Source of the DNA: Microbacterium sp. VKM Ac-2870
GTDB lineage: Bacteria; Actinomycetota; Actinomycetes; Actinomycetales; Microbacteriaceae
Assembly (NCBI RefSeq): GCF_015350795.1
Contig: NZ_JADKSH010000002.1
Coordinates: forward strand, 248,001-312,000
DNA length: 64,000 nucleotides
Direction: 5' to 3'
Shown: positions 16,321 through 25,223 of the stretch, one piece after another
How positions within the stretch are numbered: the stretch's first letter is position 1
Layout: every line of letters starts with the position of its first letter
Made by a program: the position numbers and the translations under genes
Notes under the pieces: generated by a model
What the model saw: only the letters and a program-made list of their open reading frames with translations
Databases searched by the model: none
Told to the model about the DNA's origin: nothing

Positions 16321-16992
16321 GTGCGCGCCTTTCCTTCTCGACCTGCCGCCACGGGGTTTCTCGCCGTCGTCGCGCTCGCCGCCTCGGCATCGCTCGCCGG
16401 CTGCGCGTCGGACTGGAGCACGCCGCACCCGTCGCCCACCCTCGTTGCGGCCGTGCAGCCCGGGTTCTTACCGCCGACTCCACTGGCACCGGCCGCGACC
16501 ATGTCGCCGAGCCCGGGCTCGTGGGCCGGTGCCCATCCGTCGGCGGGCTACCGCGTCGTCCTGCTGACGATGGGCGACGAATCGGGGACCACGACGATGG
16601 CCGACGCGGTGCGCGCATGGGCGCACGATGTCGGCGCCGACCTGCGCGAAGTGCGCGCGGGCTCTGATCCCATCCCGGCGATCTCCGAGGCGATCGGCAT
16701 GAAGCCGGACGTCCTCATGTCGGTCGGCGACGGTCTCGTCGACCCGCTCGCCATCGTCACGGCCAGCCACCTCGACCAGCCCTTCCTCGTGCTGGGCGGC
16801 GAGTTGGCCGAGCCGACCGAGAACGTGCTGGCCGTCGAGTGGGAGGGAGCCGGTTTTCGCGGTGAGGATCTCGGTCAGGCCGCCCATCACGATCCGGCGA
16901 GCTTCACGCCCGAGCGTTGCCGTGATGCCGTGAGTGCGGGCGTGGCGGCGCTGCTGAGCGGTCAGAGCGGCGTCGTCGTCTGGATCCCCTGA
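16321..16992 (+). CDS. Lipoprotein of unknown function (BMP-like fold possible)
   Basis: A 223-residue lipoprotein from a GTG start with SD ggagg immediately upstream. The lipobox is SLAGC with Cys28. The mature domain begins with YRVVLLTMGDESGTTTMADAV and continues with alternating beta/alpha stretches such as PDVLMSVGDGLVDPLA and QPFLVLGGELAEPT. This recalls periplasmic-binding-protein or BMP-type sugar-nucleoside folds, but it lacks a second full lobe. Role unknown. It is divergent from the HupE-like gene and converges with the AI-2E transporter gene 6 nt away. Confidence 0.7.
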   Translation: MRAFPSRPAATGFLAVVALAASASLAGCASDWSTPHPSPTLVAAVQPGFLPPTPLAPAATMSPSPGSWAGAHPSAGYRVVLLTMGDESGTTTMADAVRAWAHDVGADLREVRAGSDPIPAISEAIGMKPDVLMSVGDGLVDPLAIVTASHLDQPFLVLGGELAEPTENVLAVEWEGAGFRGEDLGQAAHHDPASFTPERCRDAVSAGVAALLSGQSGVVVWIP

Positions 16993-16998
16993 TACCGG

Positions 16999-18177
16999 TT
17001 ACGACATACCGCTGTCGAGGGCGAGCTCGCGCCGATGCGGCCGCGCCCACCGGGCCGGGGTGTGCGGCCCGTCCCAGACCTGCACGATGCCCCAGGCGAC
17101 GGCGGTGAGCGGCACGGCGAGCACAGCGCCGACGATGCCGCCGAGCACAGTGCCGGCAGCGAGGGCGACGAGGATCACGAAGGCGTGCAGGTGCATGGAG
17201 CGTCCCATCAGCACCGGCTGCAGGAAGTTGCCCTCCAGCTGGTTGACCAGGACGACAACGCCCACCACCACGAGCGCTACCACCCATCCGTTGGCGACGA
17301 GCGCGACCAACGCGGCGAGCGCTCCCGCGAGCGTCGCTCCCACGATGGGGATGAAGGCGAGGAGGAAGACGAGCACGGCCAGCGGCAGGGCCAGCGGCAC
17401 CTGGAGGATGAGCAGACCGATGAGGATGCCGACGGCATCTACCGCGGCCACCGTCGCCGTGCCGCGTACGTAGGAGCCGAGTACGGTGACCGTCTTGTCG
17501 CCCACGCGTTGCGCGCGCTCGTACGCAGAGCCACGGAACGGTCGCAGCAGGAACTGCCACATCTGCGGGCCGTCCTTGAGGAAGAAGAACAGCATGACGA
17601 TCATCAGGACGAGGCCGGTGATGAAGCCGGCGACGGCACTGACGCCGGCGAGGGCACCGCTGCCGAACTGTGCGCTCGTCACGAAGCCGCCGAGCGACGA
17701 CACCCACTCGTCGATCTGCGCCCGGTCGATCTGCAGTGGCAGGGTCTGAGCCCACGCCATCAGATCGGAGAACCCGCCCTGCGCCTGGGCGTACAGCTCG
17801 TCCCACTGATCGCGCACTGCCCACACGATCAGCCAGCCGATGCCGGTCAGGACGATCGCGATGGCGAGCAGGGTGAGGAGAGTGGCGGCGATCGACGGGA
17901 TGCCGCGGCGGCGCAGCCAGCCCATCAGCGGGGCGAACGCGGAGGCGAGGATGAGGGCGATCACGAGGGGGATCGTCACGACCGTCAGCTGGCGGATGCC
18001 CCAGATCACCCCGGCGGCGAGGGCGACGACCACGAGGATCTGCACGGCCCGGATCGCGAGGGCGCCGAAGGCATCCGACCACAGCCGCCACGGTCCGCCG
18101 GTGGTTCGTACAACGACCGCGTCGTCGGCGCGCTGATCGATGCGGACGGTGCGGGAGGAGTCTCGGAACAGGCCCAT
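16999..18177 (-). CDS. AI-2E family (PerM/YdiK-like) transporter
   Basis: A 392-residue membrane protein of the AI-2 exporter/permease superfamily. Typical features are the paired N-terminal helices, the soluble middle part (about 110-190) and the conserved C-terminal half LVFLLAFIPIVGATLAGALAALVAL and VNQLEGNFLQPVLMG, then LVALAAGTVLGGIVGAVLAVPLTA. Members export autoinducer-2 or act as Na+/H+ antiporters, so the substrate here is open. The ATG at 18177 follows TACGTT by 6 nt; the sequence cgaggg just before it may also serve as an SD. Confidence 0.9.
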   Translation of the reverse strand: MGLFRDSSRTVRIDQRADDAVVVRTTGGPWRLWSDAFGALAIRAVQILVVVALAAGVIWGIRQLTVVTIPLVIALILASAFAPLMGWLRRRGIPSIAATLLTLLAIAIVLTGIGWLIVWAVRDQWDELYAQAQGGFSDLMAWAQTLPLQIDRAQIDEWVSSLGGFVTSAQFGSGALAGVSAVAGFITGLVLMIVMLFFFLKDGPQMWQFLLRPFRGSAYERAQRVGDKTVTVLGSYVRGTATVAAVDAVGILIGLLILQVPLALPLAVLVFLLAFIPIVGATLAGALAALVALVANGWVVALVVVGVVVLVNQLEGNFLQPVLMGRSMHLHAFVILVALAAGTVLGGIVGAVLAVPLTAVAWGIVQVWDGPHTPARWARPHRRELALDSGMS

Positions 18178-18183
18178 CCCTCG

Positions 18184-18189
18184 AACGTA
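18184..18189 (-). promoter_or_regulatory. -10 hexamer TACGTT of the AI-2E transporter gene
   Basis: Reads TACGTT on the minus strand, ending 6 nt before the ATG at 18177. Confidence 0.4.
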
Positions 18190-18212
18190 GACGACGCGTG
18201 GTCGTCGCAGGG

Positions 18213-19526
18213 TCACCGGGCCGGCAGCGACCACTCCCGTTCGGTGAGCACCCGGGCCACGGTGAGGCCGATCGCGAGTGCGACGACGACGAAGACGGCG
18301 GTCGTGCCGTTCTGGATCGCGGCCACGGTGTCGCCGCCGATCACGCCCGCGATCGATCGGTACGCGGCCGCGCCCGGAACCATGATCAACACAGCCGGCA
18401 CGGTGAGCGTCACGCGGGCCGCCCGCAGCCGGTCACCGAAGAGGTAGGCGCCGAGTCCTACCGCGAGGGCGGCAGCGGCCGCCGCGACGGCGGGATTCAC
18501 GTGGGCGTCGACGAGTGCCAGCCGGCCCACGTTCGCCAAGGCCCCGAGGCTCGACGCGGTCAGCGCGATGGCCCACGGCGTCGAGAACAGCAGTGCGAAG
18601 CCGAGCACGCCGACGAAGCCCGCGGCCAGGCGGACGAAGGACAGCACCGGCTCGGCGAACTCCGGTGCGGCGACCTGGGTCACCGTCGCGTCGAACAGCG
18701 TCGCCACGCCCCACACCGCCGTGCCGGTGGCCAGCAGTACGAGAACGGCGTACGTCACGCGCGCGATGCCCGCGTTCAGGTCGAGTCGCGCGAGATCCAG
18801 CGCGCCGGTGACCAGCGGGAAGCCGGGCACGAGGTAGAGGACGGCACTGGTCAGCGCGGCATCGTGTTGGCCGCCGGGAACCCCGAGCGCCACGAAGACC
18901 TGGGCGGCGGCGAGGTAGACGAGCAGAGCCGTCATCGCCGAGGCGAACACGAGGAGGAACTCGTTCGTGCGCAGGCGGTGGATCAGCATCCGCACCCACT
19001 GGCCCGCGGCTGCGGCGATGCCGACGGCGACGAACTCCTGCCAGCCTCCGTTGTTCAGCAGAGCGAACGCCGCACACGCGAGCGCCGCGGCCAGCACGCG
19101 GGTCGCTTCGGAGTACCTCCTCGGCATCCGCTCGATCTCGCTCAACTGGGCCTGAAGGCGTGCCGGAGTCGTTCCGGGGCGAAGCTCGGCGGTCAACCGC
19201 TTGAGGGCTGTCATCCGGTCGGCGTCCACCGCGGGTCGGGGCACCTCCGCGACCCGCGTGCGGAACATCTGGCCGCGGCCAGCGGTGAGGACGATGTCGG
19301 TCATCCCGACGCGGCAGTGCACGTCGTCGATGCCCACCGCCGCGGCGGCGCGCACCATGCTGTCGCGCACCCGCGCCGAGGACGCACCGGCTCCGAGCAT
19401 GAGGGCGCCCAGGCGCAGCACGATGTCGGTGCGCGCGATGAACTGCACCGGCTCGAGCGCGAGCTCTTGCGTCAGTGTCGGTTCCGTAGCGGGCACGTCC
19501 GGCTCGTCGGGCGTGGCGGGGACCAT
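18213..19526 (-). CDS. thrE: Threonine/serine exporter, ThrE family
   Basis: A 437-residue protein of the ThrE family, which exports threonine and serine in Corynebacterium. A soluble N-terminal region (about 1-125) with LRLGALMLGAGASSARVRDSM and CRVGMTDIVLTAGRG is typical of the family's cytosolic domain. About ten membrane segments follow, with LVPGFPLVTGALDLARLDLNAGIARV in the first membrane half and a second half of shorter helices. The start at 19526 has GAGGAT 6 nt upstream, in line with other leaderless starts here. It ends 35 nt upstream of the AI-2E gene and both run the same way. Confidence 0.88.
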   Translation of the reverse strand: MVPATPDEPDVPATEPTLTQELALEPVQFIARTDIVLRLGALMLGAGASSARVRDSMVRAAAAVGIDDVHCRVGMTDIVLTAGRGQMFRTRVAEVPRPAVDADRMTALKRLTAELRPGTTPARLQAQLSEIERMPRRYSEATRVLAAALACAAFALLNNGGWQEFVAVGIAAAAGQWVRMLIHRLRTNEFLLVFASAMTALLVYLAAAQVFVALGVPGGQHDAALTSAVLYLVPGFPLVTGALDLARLDLNAGIARVTYAVLVLLATGTAVWGVATLFDATVTQVAAPEFAEPVLSFVRLAAGFVGVLGFALLFSTPWAIALTASSLGALANVGRLALVDAHVNPAVAAAAAALAVGLGAYLFGDRLRAARVTLTVPAVLIMVPGAAAYRSIAGVIGGDTVAAIQNGTTAVFVVVALAIGLTVARVLTEREWSLPAR

Positions 19527-19733
19527 GCTCCGATCCTCGCACCGCTCGCCCGTCGGGGCGAGAGCGCGGCGCCGGAACAACGGCGTCAGATATTCACGGT
19601 CGAGCGCCGCTCCCGTGGTCGTGCGTACGCGTACTGTCAGTGCCACGGAGGAGGGGAGACCCTCGCCCTCTGCATGATCGGTCGCTGGGCGGCCGCCGGA
19701 TTCCGGCGCCGACGAGGCCGCGCGCGGAGAGCC

Positions 19734-19769
19734 GGATCCGGCCCACGCGGTGCTGCGCGGGCCGGATCC
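19734..19769. terminator. Stem-loop downstream of the DNA ligase gene
   Basis: Perfect 11-bp arms ggatccggccc (19734-19744) and gggccggatcc (19759-19769) around a 14-nt loop. It lies 40 nt after the ligase stop and about 210 nt before the thrE start, both on the minus strand, so it probably ends the ligase transcript. The stretch 19527-19809 holds no gene. Confidence 0.5.
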
Positions 19770-19809
19770 GTGCGTTCGGGTGCGATCCGGCTGTTGTGGA
19801 GAAGGCCGC

Positions 19810-20856
19810 TCAGGTCAGCACGTCGGAGAGGTCGTACGCCGCCACCTGCTCGAGCTGGGCGAAGGTGCACGAGCGCGGGTCACGGTCGGGCCGCCACCGG
19901 TGGAACTGCACCGTGTGGCGAAAACGCTCGCCCTCGAGCTGGTCGTAGCGCACTTCCAGCACCCGCTCGGGCCGCAGGCGCACGAACGAGGTGTCCTTGG
20001 ATGCCGAGAAGCGCGAGCGCTCGGTCGCGCCCGTGACGGCAGTGCCGTCGGCATCCGTCATCACCAGCGGCGTCAGCTCGTCGACGAGCTCGCGGCGACG
20101 AGCGTCGCTGAAGGCAGACGCCCCGCCGACGTTGCGGAGAGCCCCGGTGTCGTCGTAGAGGCCGAGCAGAAGCGACCCGACGCCCGCGCCGCTCTTGTGG
20201 ACGCGGTAGCCCAGCAGCACGACATCGGCGGTACGGGCGTGCTTCACCTTGTACATGGTCCGCTTTCCGGGCGCATAGGGGAGTGCGAGCGGCTTGGCGA
20301 CGATGCCGTCGAGTCCCGCGCCCTCGAAGCGGGCGAGCCACTGGGCCGCCAGGTCGCGGTCGCGGGTGGCGCGCGTGAGGTGCAGGGGTGCCGGGACATC
20401 CCGCAGCAGCTCCTCCAGCGCCGAGCGCCGCGCCGAGAACGGCTCGCTCTGAAGGCCGTCGGCGCCGCGGGCGAGCAGGTCGAAGGCGACGAACATGGCG
20501 GGAGTGTCCACACTCAGCTGGGCGACCCGCGACGCGGCGGGGTGGATGCGTTGCGACAGCGCCTCCCACGACAGGCGACGGCTGCCGTCGCGGGCGTCGA
20601 GAGCGACGATGATCTCGCCGTCGAGCAGGCACGGCTCGGGCAGGAGCTCCGCGCACGCGGCGACGAGTTCGGGGAAGTAGCGGGTCAACGGCTTCGCGCC
20701 GCGCGAGCCGATCTCCAGGGTGGTGCCGTCCCAGGCGATCAGCGCGCGAAAGCCGTCCCACTTCGGCTCGAACGATAGTCCGCCCAGGGTGCGGTCGGGG
20801 TCGGGGACGGCGGCCACGGCCTTGGCGAGCATCGGGGCGGGAATCTCGTACGGCAT
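19810..20856 (-). CDS. ATP-dependent DNA ligase (LigC/LigD ligase-domain type)
   Basis: A 348-residue ligase. The nucleotidyl-transferase motif I is EPKWDGFRAL with the adenylated Lys32. Other motifs are DGEIIV (motif III), FVAFDLLA (IIIa region), GLDGIVAKPL (IV) and MYKVKHARTADVVLLG (V). The C-terminal OB-fold ends with RPERVLEVRYDQLEGERFRHTVQFHRWRPDR (motif VI region). This is the catalytic half of an NHEJ ligase without fused polymerase or phosphoesterase domains; the separate polymerase is at 10570-11580. The ATG at 20856 is preferred over 20865 because a CAGGAT hexamer (20864-20869) lies 7 nt before it. Confidence 0.9.
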   Translation of the reverse strand: MPYEIPAPMLAKAVAAVPDPDRTLGGLSFEPKWDGFRALIAWDGTTLEIGSRGAKPLTRYFPELVAACAELLPEPCLLDGEIIVALDARDGSRRLSWEALSQRIHPAASRVAQLSVDTPAMFVAFDLLARGADGLQSEPFSARRSALEELLRDVPAPLHLTRATRDRDLAAQWLARFEGAGLDGIVAKPLALPYAPGKRTMYKVKHARTADVVLLGYRVHKSGAGVGSLLLGLYDDTGALRNVGGASAFSDARRRELVDELTPLVMTDADGTAVTGATERSRFSASKDTSFVRLRPERVLEVRYDQLEGERFRHTVQFHRWRPDRDPRSCTFAQLEQVAAYDLSDVLT

Positions 20857-20990
20857 GGCACCCATCCTGGCCGCGGCCGGCGGGTGCGACCAGAGACCCG
20901 ACAGTCGCGCTGACACTCAGTTTCACTTATGATGATTCGCAGTCTCACCCCGTGCGCTCATCCGGCGCCACCGATCACGAGGAGCCCGCC

Positions 20991-22718
20991 ATGGCCGCCG
21001 ACTACCAGCCGCCCACCTCGGACTACGCCTTCCTGTTCGGCGAGGCCTTCGGGCTCGACATCGTGGCCCGCGCCACCGACGGCGAGCTCACCGCCGACGA
21101 CGGCGCCGACATCGTCGCCGGAGCGGGCGAGTTCGCCGCATCCGTCCTCGCCCCGTTGCAGACCATCGGCGACCGTGAGGGAGCGCAGCTGATCGATGGC
21201 CAGGTGCGCATGCCGGCGGGCTTCGCCGATGCGTACCGCGCCTTCGTCGAGGCCGGATGGGTCAGCGCCGAGGCGCCCGCCTCCGCCGGCGGAGGCGGTC
21301 TGCCCGGTTCCGTGCGCGCCGGACTCGGCGAGGTGTGGAACGCCTCCAACTCGGCGTTCGCCCTGTGCTGGTTGCTCACGGCGGGCCAGATCCACGCGCT
21401 GGATGCCGCGGCATCCGATGCCCTCCGCGAGACCTACCTGACCAAGCTGGTCTCGGGCGAGTGGACGGGCACCATGAACCTCACCGAGCCGGCCGCCGGT
21501 ACCGACCTCGGGGCCATTCGCACCACCGCGACGCCCCGCGACGACGGCAGCTACGCCATCCGCGGCCAGAAGATCTTCATCACCTGGGGCGACCACGACG
21601 TCGCCGAGAACATCGTGCACCTCGTGCTCGCGCGCACCCCGGGCGCCCCCGAAGGCGCCAAAGGGCTGTCGCTGTTCGTGGCTCCCAAATACCTCGTGAA
21701 CGACGACGGCTCGCTCGGAGCGCGCAACGCCGTCACGACCGTCGCCGTCGAGCACAAGCTCGGCATCCACGGCAGCCCCACGTGCGTGCTGTCATACGAA
21801 GACGCGACCGGTTTCCTCGTCGGCGACGTCGGCGGGGGACTGGCGGGGATGTTCGTGATGATGAACTCGGCGCGCATCGCCATGGGGTTCCAGGCGACGG
21901 GCATCGCCGACCGGGCGCTGCAGCAGGCCACCGCATATGCCGAAGACCGCATACAAGGGCGCGTGCTCGGCCGGGACGGCGTCGCGCCGATCGCCGAGCA
22001 CCCCGACGTCCGACGCCTCCTGCTGTCGATGCGCAGCCAGGTGTTCGCGACGCGCGCGCTCGGCGTGTACGTCGCCGATCTGTTCGACCGGGCTGAGCGC
22101 ACGGGCGACGCGGCCGTGCAGGCGCGCGCGGAGTTCTTCGTTCCCATCCTCAAGGGGTGGTCGACCGAGGATGCCGTCGCACTGACCAGCGACGGCATCC
22201 AGGTGCACGGCGGTATGGGGTTCATCGAAGAGACCGGCGCCGCGCAGTACTATCGCGACGCCCGCATCATGCCCATCTACGAAGGCACCACAGCGATCCA
22301 GTCCAACGACCTCATCGGGCGGAAGATCATCCGCGATGGCGGAGCGACCGCCGAGGCACTGTTCGCCGACATCGCCGAGACGATCGCGGCGCTTCGTGCC
22401 GACGGGGGCGAGGTCGCGCGGCGCACCGCCGACCGCCTCGAGCGCGCCGTGGGTGCCGCGCGTGGCGCCACCGCCGATGTGCTCGGCTTCGCGGCGTCGC
22501 CGCGCGACGCGCACGCCGTGAGCGTTCCGTACCTGATGCTGCTCGGTGTGCTCGCCGGCGGCTGGATGCACGCGCTCGCCGTCACCGCGGTCGCCCGCCA
22601 CGCGGAGCCGGCTGCTGCGGATGCCGTGCGTCTGACCGCCGCGGACTTCTACGGCGCGCACCACCTGCCGCGGGTGCACGCGCTGGCCGAGACCGTCGCC
22701 TCGGGCGAGACCGTCTGA
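20991..22718 (+). CDS. Acyl-CoA dehydrogenase
   Basis: A 575-residue FAD-dependent acyl-CoA dehydrogenase of the long form that carries an extra C-terminal domain. It has the N-terminal helical domain, the middle beta domain ([30 protein letters not shown]) and a C-terminal helical domain with [25 protein letters not shown]. The likely catalytic Glu is in [14 protein letters not shown]. It carries out the first step of beta-oxidation; the chain-length range is not evident. SD gaggag lies before the ATG. The convergent TetR gene may regulate it, but no operator was found. Confidence 0.92.
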   Translation: MAADYQPPTSDYAFLFGEAFGLDIVARATDGELTADDGADIVAGAGEFAASVLAPLQTIGDREGAQLIDGQVRMPAGFADAYRAFVEAGWVSAEAPASAGGGGLPGSVRAGLGEVWNASNSAFALCWLLTAGQIHALDAAASDALRETYLTKLVSGEWTGTMNLTEPAAGTDLGAIRTTATPRDDGSYAIRGQKIFITWGDHDVAENIVHLVLARTPGAPEGAKGLSLFVAPKYLVNDDGSLGARNAVTTVAVEHKLGIHGSPTCVLSYEDATGFLVGDVGGGLAGMFVMMNSARIAMGFQATGIADRALQQATAYAEDRIQGRVLGRDGVAPIAEHPDVRRLLLSMRSQVFATRALGVYVADLFDRAERTGDAAVQARAEFFVPILKGWSTEDAVALTSDGIQVHGGMGFIEETGAAQYYRDARIMPIYEGTTAIQSNDLIGRKIIRDGGATAEALFADIAETIAALRADGGEVARRTADRLERAVGAARGATADVLGFAASPRDAHAVSVPYLMLLGVLAGGWMHALAVTAVARHAEPAAADAVRLTAADFYGAHHLPRVHALAETVASGETV

Positions 22719-22728
22719 GCTCGGACCG

Positions 22729-22767
22729 CGTTTCGCCCGGTCGTTGAGCGGGCGCAGCGAGTCGAAA
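22729..22767. repeat. Interspersed palindromic repeat (CGGTCGTTGAGCG family)
   Basis: Sits between convergent genes. It reads cgtttcg, then cccggtcgttgagcgggcg, then cagcgagtcgaaa. Nearly the same units occur twice, as an inverted pair, at 59734-59820. I know this kind of sequence as a common intergenic repeat in Microbacteriaceae. It may double as a terminator here. Confidence 0.55.
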
Positions 22768-22778
22768 GGCCCCGCGCC

Positions 22779-23456
22779 TCAGAGCTCGTCGCGCAGGCGG
22801 CGGACGACCTCGGCCATCGGCATCCGACGCGGGAAAGTGGCCACGACCACATCGTCGTCCGCGACCTGTTCGCCGTCGGGATGCACGCCGAACCGGTGCA
22901 TGAGGTCGTCGTAGGCGGCGGTCAGCACCGACTCCGGGATGTCCTCCGTGCCGCGCAGCAGACGCCGCAGCACGTGGTTGTGCACGGCCGTGACCGCGGC
23001 CGAGAACGCCACCGCATCGATCGGGTCGAGGCCGGGCAATGCCGATCGCAGGTAGTCGTCGAAGAGCCGCTCGTACTGGAAAACCGTCACGATCTCGCGA
23101 TCGCGCAGTGCGGGCACCTGCCGCACGACGGCGTACCGGCGACGCGCGAGCTCCGGCTCTGCGGCGAAGTGGCGGAACACGTCGACCGACGCGGCACACG
23201 CCGCGGCCCAGGGGTTCTGCCCCGCCGCGAGCGTGCCCGTCGCGAGGGAGGTGCGCAGGTGCGCCAGCAGCACGTCGTGGTCGCTGAAGACGACGTCATC
23301 CTTGCCGCCGAACTGTCGGAAGAAGGTTGAGCGCGACACCCCGGCCGCCTGCGCGATCTGCTCCACCGAGGTCGCCTCGAATCCCTGGGCGACGAAGAGG
23401 TCGAGAGCAGCGGCAACGACGGCGTTGCGGGCGGAGGTGGGGGCGGAGTCGGCCAT
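22779..23456 (-). CDS. TetR-family transcriptional regulator
   Basis: A 225-residue regulator with an N-terminal TetR helix-turn-helix (residues about 10-55: ARNAVVAAALDLFVAQGFEATSVEQIAQ, then GVSRSTFFRQFGGKDDV). The helical C-terminal ligand domain is not assignable to a ligand. It converges with the acyl-CoA dehydrogenase gene and is divergent from the FAD/Rieske oxidoreductase gene; either could be its target. A TAGGCT -10 lies 7 nt before the ATG and no SD is seen. Confidence 0.9.
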   Translation of the reverse strand: MADSAPTSARNAVVAAALDLFVAQGFEATSVEQIAQAAGVSRSTFFRQFGGKDDVVFSDHDVLLAHLRTSLATGTLAAGQNPWAAACAASVDVFRHFAAEPELARRRYAVVRQVPALRDREIVTVFQYERLFDDYLRSALPGLDPIDAVAFSAAVTAVHNHVLRRLLRGTEDIPESVLTAAYDDLMHRFGVHPDGEQVADDDVVVATFPRRMPMAEVVRRLRDEL

Positions 23457-23463
23457 GCCCGTG

Positions 23464-23469
23464 AGCCTA
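23464..23469 (-). promoter_or_regulatory. -10 hexamer TAGGCT of the TetR gene
   Basis: Reads TAGGCT on the minus strand, ending 7 nt before the ATG at 23456, consistent with a leaderless message. Confidence 0.5.
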
Positions 23470-23558
23470 ACGCGACCCCTGCCTGAGCGACGCTCCCCTC
23501 ACCGTGCGCCGCTGTCAAGCGGGTTGTCAATGTCGGGCACGCGGGATTGCGTGGCGGC

Positions 23559-25091
23559 ATGGAATCGCTGTGGCGCCTGGGCGCCGACCCCATCCCCACC
23601 CGGTCCGACGCGCCCCGCGGTGCCGATGTCGTCGTCGTGGGAGCGGGGCTGACCGGACTCGTGACCGCGTTGCTGCTGCGCCGTGCCGGGCGCACCGTCA
23701 CCGTGCTGGATGCCGCAGGCCCGGGTGCCCTGGCCAGCGGCGGCAACACCGGCAAGCTCTCGCTGCTGCAGGGCAGCGTGCTCTCGAGCATTCGTGCGTA
23801 TCACCCCGCCTCCCTCGTGCGGGCTTACGTCCAGGCCAACCGGGAGGGCGCCGCATGGCTGACGGCCTTCGCGGATGCCGAGGGCGTCTCCTACACGCGA
23901 CGCACGGCCTACTCCTACGCGCAGGGCAGCGACGGGGCGTCGACCGTCGAGGAAGAAGCGGCCGCCGCGATGGAAGCGGGACTGGAGGTGCACCGGGTTC
24001 TGCCGACCGCAGAGGCGACGGGTGTCGGCGGGCTGCCGTTTCCTATCGTGGATGCCGTGGCGCTTGACGACCAGGTGGCCATCGATCCCTACGCGCTCGT
24101 GCGCGCTCTGACCGCTCGGCTCATCACCGAAGGCGGCGTGGTGCACAGCGGCATCCGGGCGACCGGCGTGCGGGTGGTGCCGCGCCCGCGCGTGCGCACC
24201 ACGGTCGGCGATGTCTGGGCAGACCACATCGTGCTCGCCACCGGCACCGCCGTGGTCGATCGTGGGCTGACGTTCGCGAAGACGCACGGGCTTCGCAGCT
24301 ATTGCGTCGCCTTCACCGTGCCGGGCGAGGTACCCGACGGCATGTTCCTCTCGGTCGACGGGCCGACACGATCGATCCGCTCGGTCACCCCCGGCGACGG
24401 ACCCGACACCGCGCAGCTGATCGTGGGCGGGGGAGGGCATCCTGTGGGGCGACAGCCGTCGGAGCGGGCCGGCGTCGATGAGCTCATCGCGTGGACGCGC
24501 GCACACTTCCCCGGCGCCGAACCGGTGACGTCGTGGTCGGCCCAGGACTATCAGTCGCACAACCTCATCCCGTTCATCGGCACGCTGCCCCGCAGCGCCG
24601 GCCGCATCTCGTTCGCGACCGGGTACGGCAAGTGGGGGCTGAGCCTGGCTCCGGCCGCCGCGCTGAGGATCGTCGCTGAGACGACCGGAACGCGATGGCG
24701 CGACCGATCGCCGTGGATGCGGGAGTTCGCCACCCGGATGACGGTGCCCGCCGATATCGCGCGCGGCGGTGAGGAGAACCTCCAGGTGGCGCGACGCGCG
24801 GCATCCGGGTGGATCGCGGCCGAACGGCGGGCGATACCCGTGCCACAGCCCGCCGAAGGGCAGGGGGTCGTGGCGCAGCGCGGCGGCGTCCCGATGGGCA
24901 TCTCGACGGTCGACGGGCAGACGCGCGCGGTGCGCGCGGTGTGTCCGCACCTGGGCGGCGTGCTCGCGTGGAACGACGCCGAGTGCACCTGGGACTGTCC
25001 GCTGCACGCCTCGCGATTTGCGCCTGACGGCACGCGCCTGGAGGGCCCCGCCGTCGACGATCTGAGCGTCGAGCCGCGCTCGGCACGGTGA
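23559..25091 (+). CDS. FAD-dependent oxidoreductase with C-terminal Rieske domain (YhfW-like)
   Basis: A 510-residue two-domain protein. Residues about 20-400 form a DAO-type FAD oxidoreductase with the dinucleotide motif VVVVGAGLTGLVTALLLRRAG. The last 90 residues form a Rieske [2Fe-2S] domain with ligands in CPHLGG and CPLHASRF. B. subtilis YhfW has the same architecture and length. The substrate is unknown; DAO relatives oxidise amines or amino acids, and the Rieske cluster would carry electrons. The start at 23559 gives MESLWRLGADP. A pair of tgtcaa repeats in the upstream region could be regulatory. Confidence 0.85.
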   Translation: MESLWRLGADPIPTRSDAPRGADVVVVGAGLTGLVTALLLRRAGRTVTVLDAAGPGALASGGNTGKLSLLQGSVLSSIRAYHPASLVRAYVQANREGAAWLTAFADAEGVSYTRRTAYSYAQGSDGASTVEEEAAAAMEAGLEVHRVLPTAEATGVGGLPFPIVDAVALDDQVAIDPYALVRALTARLITEGGVVHSGIRATGVRVVPRPRVRTTVGDVWADHIVLATGTAVVDRGLTFAKTHGLRSYCVAFTVPGEVPDGMFLSVDGPTRSIRSVTPGDGPDTAQLIVGGGGHPVGRQPSERAGVDELIAWTRAHFPGAEPVTSWSAQDYQSHNLIPFIGTLPRSAGRISFATGYGKWGLSLAPAAALRIVAETTGTRWRDRSPWMREFATRMTVPADIARGGEENLQVARRAASGWIAAERRAIPVPQPAEGQGVVAQRGGVPMGISTVDGQTRAVRAVCPHLGGVLAWNDAECTWDCPLHASRFAPDGTRLEGPAVDDLSVEPRSAR

Positions 25092-25113
25092 GCTCGCTCA
25101 TCGGCGCGTCGAC

Positions 25114-25148
25114 TAAGCTGGGGCTCGGTCGATCTCTCGATATCGAGA
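25114..25148 (+). promoter_or_regulatory. sucC promoter -10 and palindromic operator
   Basis: TAAGCT (25114-25119) is a good -10. A perfect 14-bp palindrome TCTCGATATCGAGA lies just downstream at 25135-25148, where a bound protein would block early transcription. It matches the pattern TCTyGA-N2-TCrAGA also found before icd. Confidence 0.6.
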
Positions 25149-25223
25149 TTGTTTCGGTGCGGCCGTTCCGCATCCGGGACCCCTTCGGCACGACACCCAC
25201 TGACGCCCAGCGAAGGATTGCAC

